Shown here piece by piece: positions 57,640 to 64,000 of a stretch of DNA of 64,000 bases (its first letter is position 1; each line of letters opens with the position of its first letter). A program made the translations under genes and the position numbers. The stretch is from Clostridia bacterium. Its GTDB lineage: Bacteria > Bacillota > Clostridia > Christensenellales > Aristaeellaceae. A model generated the notes under the pieces. It had not been told where the DNA came from. It saw nothing but the letters and a program-made list of their open reading frames with translations, and searched no databases. The stretch spans positions 1 through 64,000 of the forward strand of contig JAFTPN010000017.1 of assembly GCA_017463245.1 (NCBI GenBank), in the 5' to 3' direction.

Positions 57640-59796
57640 ATGAGGAAGATCCTTTCCTTGCTGCTGGTTGTGATGATGACCATCACCATGTTCGGCGGCG
57701 CTGTGGCGGAAGAGACCGTCAGCGCGGCTGATCTGCTCAAGCAGCTCCGCGAAGCCCAGGCTGCTGTTGAAGAAGCCGTGGAAGAAGTGGAAGAAGCTGT
57801 GGAAGAGGTCGTGGAGGAGACCGCTGAGGCTCCTGCTGAGGAACCCGCGGCTGCTACCGCCGCCACCGCTTATATCATGTTTGCCAATGCCGACTGGTCT
57901 GCCCAGTACTGGCATGACGGCACCGAGTACGCTGGCGTGAAGGCCACCACCGTGGACGTGACCGAGCCCGGCAGCTACACCGTTGGCCTGGAATTCGAAG
58001 CCGAGTCCGCTGGCGTGGCCTTTGCCGCTCTGGGTCTGAAGGAAGGCGAGAAGCTGTTCCCCGGCCACTACCTGAAGATCAACGAGATCCGCGTCAATGG
58101 CGAGGCCATCGAAGTGGACAAGGGCTACACCTCCTCCGACGATGGTGTGGAGACCCGCATGAACATCATGAACGAGTGGGTTGCCGAGCTGCCCGCCGAC
58201 GCCCGTTCCTATGACGGCTATGTGGACGACGCCAACTGGATCATCGTGGACAAGGAAGCCTTCGCTGCTGTGAAGAGCATCGAGATCGACTTTGACCTGA
58301 TGAAGTACGGCCAGGACACCGCCTACATCATGTATGCGGATGCCACCTGGGAGCGTCAGTACTGGCTGGATGGCAACGACTGGGGCGGCGTGACCGCTAC
58401 CAACGCCACCGTGACCGGCCCTGGCGACTACACCGTTGGCCTGGACTTCACCACCACCGAGTATGGCAAGGCTCACGGCGTGGCCTTCACTGCTCTGGGT
58501 CTGAAGAAGGGCGAGAACGTGTTCCCCGGCATGATGCTGAAGATCAACGAGATCCGCATCAACGGCGCTGCTGTTGAGGTGACCAAGGGCTACACCTCCT
58601 CCGACGACGGCGTTGAGACCCGCATGAACGTGTTCAACGAGTGGGTGCCCGCTGTGCCGGAAGGCGACGCTACCGTGCGTTCCTTCGACGGCTCTGTGGA
58701 AGGCGCTTCCGCCCAGATCGTGGACAAGACCGTGTTCGACGGCGACGTGCTGACCTATGAGATCGACTTCACCCTGGTGCCTGTGACCGATACCGCCTAC
58801 ATCATGTATGCTGACGCTGCCTGGACCAACCAGTACTGGCTGGACGGCACCGAGTATGCCGGTGTGACCGCTGCCAATGCCACCGTGGACGGCGCTGGCA
58901 CCTACACAGTTGGCCTGACCTTCGATACCCCCGCCGCTGGCGTTGCCTTTGCTGCTGTGGGCATCAAGACTGGTGAAAAGACCTTCCCCGGCTACTTCAT
59001 CGACGTGAAGGAGATCAAGGTGAACGGCGAAGCCATCGAGTTCGGCAAGGCCTACACCTCCTCCGACGACCAGGTGGAGACCCGTGCCAACATCATGAAC
59101 GAGTGGGTTTCCGAGGTGCCTGCCGACGCCCGCCGTGCTGATGCCAACCTGGAAGGCGCTTCCCCCATCGTGGTGAACAAGGACGACCTGGCTGAGGTCA
59201 CCTCCATCGAGATCACCTTCGACTACATCTACGGCGAGCCCGCTGTGGAAGAAGGCGTTGCTCCCATGACCGAGGACGAGAAGGCCGCTGCCATCGCTGC
59301 TGATTACAACGCCTACTTCGGCTTCCAGACCGAGAACTACATCTTCCGCAATGCTTGGGACGATGCTTCCTACGGCAAGGACGTGGAAGGCGGCCTGTAT
59401 TTCGGCCAGATGACCGGCTGGGACGGCGACGTGGTCGTGAACTACGGCGGCACCTATGCTGATGCTGCTGTGACTGCCAACGGCACCTACACCGTGAGCC
59501 TGACCACCGGCGACATGGCCTTCGGCCCCGATACCTTCTTCCGCATGCTGTACGTCTCCACCGACATCCCCTCCAAGGCTGTGAAGGAAGAAGTCATCAC
59601 CATTTCCGACGTGAAGGTGAAGTTCGCCAACGGCAAGACCCAGGATCTGACCTACGTCAACACCTCTGGTGACTATGCCAAGATCTCTCTGATCGACGAA
59701 TACGACTCCAAGGTTCCCGCCGAGCTGGCCTACACCATGCCCGCTGCCGGCGAAGCCATCACCGTGACCTTCACTGTGTCCGGCCTGGCCGACTAA
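57640..59796 (+). CDS. Secreted protein with tandem 150-residue repeats
   Basis: A 718-residue exported protein: signal peptide MRKILSLLLVVMMTITMFGG..., an acidic coiled stretch (about 33-72, VEEAVEEVEEAVEEVVEE), three tandem repeats starting at residues 76, 227 and 385, and a diverged fourth module from about 556. Each repeat runs AYIMYADAxWxxQYWLDG, YTVGLxF, GVAFxALGLKxGE, FPGxxLKINEIRxNG and YTSSDDxVETRMN. The beta-rich pattern looks like carbohydrate-binding modules, but no known CBM is recognised. GGAGG is 8 bases before the ATG. It heads a sugar-transport operon under a cre-like site, which supports a glycan-capture role (inference). Confidence 0.85.
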   Translation: MRKILSLLLVVMMTITMFGGAVAEETVSAADLLKQLREAQAAVEEAVEEVEEAVEEVVEETAEAPAEEPAAATAATAYIMFANADWSAQYWHDGTEYAGVKATTVDVTEPGSYTVGLEFEAESAGVAFAALGLKEGEKLFPGHYLKINEIRVNGEAIEVDKGYTSSDDGVETRMNIMNEWVAELPADARSYDGYVDDANWIIVDKEAFAAVKSIEIDFDLMKYGQDTAYIMYADATWERQYWLDGNDWGGVTATNATVTGPGDYTVGLDFTTTEYGKAHGVAFTALGLKKGENVFPGMMLKINEIRINGAAVEVTKGYTSSDDGVETRMNVFNEWVPAVPEGDATVRSFDGSVEGASAQIVDKTVFDGDVLTYEIDFTLVPVTDTAYIMYADAAWTNQYWLDGTEYAGVTAANATVDGAGTYTVGLTFDTPAAGVAFAAVGIKTGEKTFPGYFIDVKEIKVNGEAIEFGKAYTSSDDQVETRANIMNEWVSEVPADARRADANLEGASPIVVNKDDLAEVTSIEITFDYIYGEPAVEEGVAPMTEDEKAAAIAADYNAYFGFQTENYIFRNAWDDASYGKDVEGGLYFGQMTGWDGDVVVNYGGTYADAAVTANGTYTVSLTTGDMAFGPDTFFRMLYVSTDIPSKAVKEEVITISDVKVKFANGKTQDLTYVNTSGDYAKISLIDEYDSKVPAELAYTMPAAGEAITVTFTVSGLAD

Positions 59797-59943
59797 TGTA
59801 AACCTTTTTCCCGGCGCGCTCCTGTCCCCTGGATGGGAGCGCGCCGGGGATATACCTGGCCGATTCTGCTCTTTAGCGCCTGTTTGCAGGGCGTTAAAGA
59901 GTTGAATTGGCTTAGGGGAAAATACACTTTTGGAGGTCATCGT

Positions 59944-61410
59944 ATGCAGGCAACAGCCCTTTGCGCAAAAAAGGCCGTGGCTGCTCAAAAGCCGAATCAT
60001 CTCCTGCGCCTGAACCGTTTGCTGATCCTGTTCCTGGGGCTGATGGTGTTCCTGCCGCAGTTCAACCCCGGACGCCTCAGCATGAAGATCAACGAGAATG
60101 CGTCCCTGTTCACCACCGCCATTTCTTATGACACCCTTACCAACACCATGGGTCGTCCCCTGCGCATGGGCTGGGTGCTGCCTGAGCATTTCCATCTGCT
60201 GATGGGCGGCGCTGCGGTGATCCTGGTGGGCGTTTTGCTGTGCGCTGTGGGCGGCTGCATGTCCCTGGGCAACAACCGCATGAAGCGCTGCGCCATGCTC
60301 CTGCCCATGGCGGGCTCTGTGGCCATGGCGGGCGGCCTGGTGATGATCTACCATGTGTATAACATCTTCATCAACCTGGAAAAGGCTGATAAGATCGAGC
60401 CCAACTTCCCCAACGGCATTTATGTGTATGCGGTGGTCACCGTGCTTTTGTTCCTCACGGCGCTCATCGTGTGGCTGCGCCTGCCTAAGCAGGTGGAGGA
60501 AAAGATGGAAATGGAGGAGAAATACCGCCTCTTCCTCATGTTCCTGCCCGTGCTTCTGCTGGCCTTTGTGTTCTGCTATCTGCCCATCTACGGCTGGCGC
60601 TTCGCCTTCTTCGATTACAAGATCGGCGACGCGCTGACCGCCGAGAACTTTGTGGGCATGAAGTGGTTCACCTACCTGTTTGAGAATGCCGCTACCCGCA
60701 ACGATCTTCTGCGCGTTCTGCGCAACACGCTGATCATGTCCGGCCTGGGCATTGCCACCAGCTGGTTCCCCATTGCCTTTGCCGTGCTGCTGGCTGAGGT
60801 GCGCTCCACCAAGTTCCAGCGCCTGGTGCAAACGCTGACCACCATCCCCAACTTTATCTCCTGGGTGCTGGTGTACGCCATTGCCTTTGCCATCTTCTCC
60901 ACCGATGGCTTCATCAACAGCTTCCTGCGCAATGTGATGAACATCACCGGCGCCAACACGGACTACCTGGCCAATGCCGACGGTACCTGGATCAAGATGC
61001 TGGCCTGGGGCACCTGGAAGGGTCTTGGCTGGAGCGCCATTGTGTACATTGCCGGCATTGCGGGCATCGACCAGCAGCTCTACGAGGCCGCCAAGGTGGA
61101 CGGTGCCAACCGCTACCAGTGCATCTGGCACATCACCATTCCCGGCCTGGTGCCCACCTACTGCGTCATGCTGCTGATGTCCATCGCAGGCATCCTGTCC
61201 AACGGCATGGATCAGTACCTGGTGTTCGAGAACGCCCTGAACAAGGACGTGATCGAGGTGCTGGATCTCTACGTTTACAACATCGGCATCAAGCAGGGTC
61301 TGATCCCCATCTCCACGGTGGTGGGCGTGTTTAAGTCCGTCATCGGCGTAACGCTGCTCTTCGGTGCGAACGGCATCTCCAAGGCCATTCGCGGCGAGAG
61401 CATCATTTAA
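59944..61410 (+). CDS. CUT1 sugar ABC transporter permease (LplB-like) with extra N-terminal membrane domain
   Basis: A 488-residue permease; LplB-type proteins are usually about 300. Residues 190-488 are the standard permease with the EAA-type loop (YEAAKVDGANRYQCIWHITIPGL). The first 170 residues add about four helices (LLILFLGLMVFLPQF, GGAAVILVGVLLCAVGG, LPMAGSVAMAGGLVMIYHV, YAVVTVLLFLTALIVWL). GGAGG is 7 bases before the ATG. It follows the repeat protein by 147 bases and precedes the second permease by 15. No ATPase gene is in the operon, so a shared MsmK-type ATPase is expected. Confidence 0.9.
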   Translation: MQATALCAKKAVAAQKPNHLLRLNRLLILFLGLMVFLPQFNPGRLSMKINENASLFTTAISYDTLTNTMGRPLRMGWVLPEHFHLLMGGAAVILVGVLLCAVGGCMSLGNNRMKRCAMLLPMAGSVAMAGGLVMIYHVYNIFINLEKADKIEPNFPNGIYVYAVVTVLLFLTALIVWLRLPKQVEEKMEMEEKYRLFLMFLPVLLLAFVFCYLPIYGWRFAFFDYKIGDALTAENFVGMKWFTYLFENAATRNDLLRVLRNTLIMSGLGIATSWFPIAFAVLLAEVRSTKFQRLVQTLTTIPNFISWVLVYAIAFAIFSTDGFINSFLRNVMNITGANTDYLANADGTWIKMLAWGTWKGLGWSAIVYIAGIAGIDQQLYEAAKVDGANRYQCIWHITIPGLVPTYCVMLLMSIAGILSNGMDQYLVFENALNKDVIEVLDLYVYNIGIKQGLIPISTVVGVFKSVIGVTLLFGANGISKAIRGESII

Positions 61411-61425
61411 GGGAGGGCGAGAGCA

Positions 61426-62343
61426 ATGAGCAAGAAAGTCCGCAACCAGATCGCCCGCAAGCCCAGCGATTACATCTTTGACGCCTGCATCTACATTTTC
61501 TTCGGCCTGTTCACCCTGCTGTGCGTGTTCCCCTTCTACTACCTGTTCATCAACACCATTTCGGATAACGACAAGGTGGTTTCCGGCCTGGTGAACTTCT
61601 ACCCCATTGGCTTCCACATCAATAACTACATTGCCCTGAAGGACGTGGCCGACCTGGGCTCTTCCGTGATCGTCACGGTGGCGCGCACCATCATCGGCAC
61701 CGCGCTGATGGTGATCGTCTCCGCCTGGGCGGGCTATCTGGTCACCAAGCAGAAGATGTGGCGGCGCTCCCTGTGGTACCGTGCGCTGGTCATCACCATG
61801 TATTTCAACGCGGGTCTGATCCCCTGGTACATGAACATGCTGATGCTGGGTCTCACGGATAACTTCCTGGCCTACATCCTGCCGGGAATGATCGCGCCCT
61901 ATAACATCATTCTGGTCAAGACCTACATCGAGAGCATCCCGGCCTCCCTGGAGGAATCTGCGGTGATCGATGGCGCCAACACGCCCACCGTGTTCCGCAA
62001 GATCATCCTGCCCCTGTCCGTGCCGATCCTGGCCACCATTGCCATCTTCGGCGCCGTGGGCAACTGGAACTCCTTCCAGGATTCCCTGCTGCTGATGAGC
62101 AACCGCCCCGATATGTACACCCTGCAGCACCGCCTGTACGTGTACCTCAACCAGTCCTCTAATCTGTCCGCCCTGGTCAGCGGCTCCGGCGGACTCAGCA
62201 CCCAGGCCGCCCAGAACATGCTCTCCAGCAAGGTCATCAAGTACACCGTCTCCATGGTCACCATCATCCCCATCCTCCTGGTCTACCCCTTCATGCAGCG
62301 CTACTTCGTCAAAGGCATCATGCTCGGCGCTGTGAAGGGCTAA
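61426..62343 (+). CDS. CUT1 sugar ABC transporter permease (LplC/YtcP-like)
   Basis: A 305-residue membrane protein with six helices and the EAA loop EESAVIDGANTPTVFRKIILPLS. The opening DYIFDACIYIFFGLFTLLCVFPFYYLFINTIS is split here by family habit: a typical LplC/YtcP start. It pairs with the upstream LplB-like permease. GGGAGGG precedes the ATG. Its stop codon is immediately followed by a B repeat hairpin, and the solute-binding protein gene comes 490 bases later. Confidence 0.94.
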   Translation: MSKKVRNQIARKPSDYIFDACIYIFFGLFTLLCVFPFYYLFINTISDNDKVVSGLVNFYPIGFHINNYIALKDVADLGSSVIVTVARTIIGTALMVIVSAWAGYLVTKQKMWRRSLWYRALVITMYFNAGLIPWYMNMLMLGLTDNFLAYILPGMIAPYNIILVKTYIESIPASLEESAVIDGANTPTVFRKIILPLSVPILATIAIFGAVGNWNSFQDSLLLMSNRPDMYTLQHRLYVYLNQSSNLSALVSGSGGLSTQAAQNMLSSKVIKYTVSMVTIIPILLVYPFMQRYFVKGIMLGAVKG

Positions 62344-62800
62344 AGGGGCGTTGCCCCTTTAGAATCCCCACCAGAGGGCGCTGCCCTCTGGACTCCTGCC
62401 AAAGGGTCTTCGACCCTCTGGACTCCCTTTCGGGGAGGGCGTTTTGTACGCACATAAGCAGGGGTCACGGCGCATAACGGATGCGCCGCGACGCGGGGGA
62501 TGCAAGTTTCCACCTCATCCGGCCTTCGGCCACCTTCCCCTCAAGGGGAAGGCATAACGCTGGGTTTCCGCCAAAGGCTTCCCCTTGAGGGGAAGCTGTC
62601 AGCGCTTGCGCTGACTGATGAGGTGGAAAGCCGCTCAATAACCTTGTTGCTTGGTTGCCTGCGCCGCACGCCGTGCGTCGCGGTGCGACCGTACTCGCAC
62701 CGTGACCCCTGCTCGTAGATCACGGTGCCGGGTACCCCAAAACGGGATTCTTAAGGGACGAAGTCCCTTAAGCGGGGTGCAGGGGCAGAGCCCCTGCCCG
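62344..62800. repeat. Composite intergenic repeat region 7 (B-A-B)
   Basis: No gene. B module 62344-62500 reads rightward from the permease stop (hairpins AAAGGGGCGTTGCCCCTTT, CCAGAGGGCGCTGCCCTCTGG). A module 62509-62627 has complete TCCACCTCATC/GATGAGGTGGA ends. A second, leftward B module follows at about 62674-62798, ending GCAGGGGCAGAGCCCCTGC. The array splits a transporter operon between its permease and binding-protein genes and may lower readthrough. Confidence 0.85.
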
Positions 62801-62833
62801 CGTTTGATATAAAAAACTGAAAGGAGACTTACT

Positions 62834-64000
62834 ATGAAGAAAATCCTCTCTCTTGTGCTGGCGCTGATGCTGCTGGTGGGCGCTGTGCCTGCCCTGGCCG
62901 AAGTGCCGTACTACGCTGTGACCAGCGACCTGTACGACTATTTCCCGCTGGAGGATGACACCATCACCCTCACGGCCTACAGCCAGCTGGCCAACTATTC
63001 CGGCATTCAGACCGGCTGGGGCGCCACCCTGCTGAAGGATCTGTTCAATGTGGAACTGAACATTGTTCCCGACATGGACGGCACCTACGAGACCCGCATG
63101 TCCTCCGGCAACCTGGGCGACCTGGTGATCTGGGGTGCCAATGGTGCGGACTACAAGAACGCCATTGACAAGGACAAGCTTCTGGACTGGGAAGAGGATG
63201 ACCTGGGACCCACCTATGCGCCCTACATCTTCGAGAACTACACCGCTGCCCTGAACTCCAACCGCGACATTTCCGGCACCGGCAAGGTGTACGGCATCGG
63301 CATGGACGTGGCGCTGCAGGAAGGCTCCCACAAGTCCTTCATGTACTCCTGGGATCTGCGCTGGGATCTGTACAAGCAGCTGGGCTATCCTGAGATCAAG
63401 GATCTGGACGGCCTGATCGAGGTCTTCAAGCAGATGAAGGAGATCTGCCCCACGGACGAGCTGGGCAACGAGACCTACGCTGCCTCCCTCTGGCCTGACT
63501 GGGACGGCAACATGGTGATGTACGTCAAGGCGCTGGGCACTGCCTACTACGGCTATGACGAGCTGGGTCTGGGTCACTACGATCCCAAGACCGGCAACTA
63601 CATCGACTGCCTGGCCGAGGATGATCCTGCCGTGGCCGGCGACAGCCCCTACATCGAGATGCTGAAGTTCTTCAATAAGCTCTATCGTGCCGGTCTGCTG
63701 GATCCCAACTCCATGACCCAGACCTATGACGAAATGGCGCAGAAGGTCAAGAACGGCGGCGTGTTCTGGGGCATCTTCAACTATGCCTCCTCCATGGTGT
63801 ACAACACCGAGGATCACCTGAGCGCCGGCAAGATGATGTACGCCCGCGTGCCTGACGAGGCTAACCCCATCGTGTACGGCCTGTCTAACATCGGCGGCAA
63901 CCGCGTGTGGACCATCGGCGCTGATACCGAGTATCCCGAGCTGTGCCTGGCCATCATGGACTTCCTGGCCACCCCCGAAGGCTCCCTCACCATGTGGTAC
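62834..64000 (+). CDS. Extracellular solute-binding protein of the CUT1 transporter (partial, cut by window end)
   Basis: The first 389 residues of an exported binding protein (LipO/LplA-like, normally about 500). Signal peptide MKKILSLVLALMLLVGAVPALAE, no lipobox in the visible part. Then ITLTAYSQLANYSG, LFNVELNIVPDMDGTYETRMSSG and DWEEDDLGPTYAPYIFENY, as in family 1 proteins paired with LplB/LplC permeases. AAGGAG is 7 bases before the ATG. It is the likely capture protein for the permeases upstream. Substrate unknown. The reading frame is open to the last base of the window. Confidence 0.9.
   Translation, partial: MKKILSLVLALMLLVGAVPALAEVPYYAVTSDLYDYFPLEDDTITLTAYSQLANYSGIQTGWGATLLKDLFNVELNIVPDMDGTYETRMSSGNLGDLVIWGANGADYKNAIDKDKLLDWEEDDLGPTYAPYIFENYTAALNSNRDISGTGKVYGIGMDVALQEGSHKSFMYSWDLRWDLYKQLGYPEIKDLDGLIEVFKQMKEICPTDELGNETYAASLWPDWDGNMVMYVKALGTAYYGYDELGLGHYDPKTGNYIDCLAEDDPAVAGDSPYIEMLKFFNKLYRAGLLDPNSMTQTYDEMAQKVKNGGVFWGIFNYASSMVYNTEDHLSAGKMMYARVPDEANPIVYGLSNIGGNRVWTIGADTEYPELCLAIMDFLATPEGSLTMWY

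Noticed and set aside
57511..62130. A 1539-codon open frame antisense to the repeat protein and permeases
   Set aside because: Same reason: reverse-complement shadow of GC-rich genes, repetitive only because the sense gene is repetitive.
62834..64000. Solute-binding protein considered as a truncated pseudogene
   Set aside because: The frame is open to the very end of the window, so the truncation is due to the window edge.

Overview
The window reads as a high-GC, anaerobic, low-GC-lineage-type Firmicute (Bacillota, class Clostridia, probably a gut or rumen commensal). This rests on strong AGGAGG ribosome sites, TTGACA/TATAAT promoters, T-run terminators, an infC-rpmI-rplT operon with a Firmicutes-type leader, a WalRK-like two-component operon, TRAP (mtrB), a reverse rubrerythrin, a Na+-pump decarboxylase subunit, GerMN/BofC-like hints of a spore-forming ancestry, and CUT1 sugar transporters with a catabolite-repression-like site. 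I cannot name the species. No rRNA, tRNA, CRISPR, phage or transposase was seen.

Layout. 0.3-9.4 kb: murA, a LacI regulator convergent with a GH42 beta-galactosidase, a MATE exporter, and an ECF S-component/coaX/hom operon. 9.5-18.9 kb (minus strand): dinB with a small zinc protein, an orphan barstar-like gene, pyruvate kinase, then mtrB-pfkA-oadB-small membrane protein, then infC-rpmI-rplT. 18.9-26.4 kb: G1P dehydrogenase and phosphoglycerate mutase-like genes, a BofC-like protein, a HAD phosphatase and two exported wall-binding proteins. 26.5-36.1 kb (minus): a WalR-WalK operon carrying two GerMN lipoproteins, a membrane protein resembling a phosphorylation-dead P-type ATPase fragment and an HtrA protease, preceded by a three-gene ABC exporter group. 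36.2-48.5 kb: dipeptidase, rpiB, ZnuC/ZnuB, a solute-binding protein next to a membrane GGDEF-EAL receptor, a glycosyltransferase-like gene, thioesterase, metF, and a GMP-synthase paralogue whose glutaminase site is lost. 48.6-53.5 kb: an accessory-looking stretch where three minus-strand XRE repressors each face a plus-strand gene (two exported proteins and a mini-HTH), with a rubrerythrin between. 53.5-57.4 kb: DUF6171, gluQ, small membrane protein, M28 peptidase, radical SAM protein. 57.5-64 kb: a cre-like site, a secreted three-repeat protein, two CUT1 permeases and a solute-binding protein cut by the window end.

The most striking feature outside genes is a composite intergenic repeat present at seven loci. 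Its modules (here called B, A, C, D, E) recur in a fixed order, and the B module, a string of perfect hairpins, starts directly at the stop codon of the preceding gene in five of seven copies. The best candidates for undescribed protein systems are the solute-binding protein/c-di-GMP receptor pair, the WalRK operon with its ATPase-like pseudoenzyme, and the repeated XRE/exported-protein pairs.
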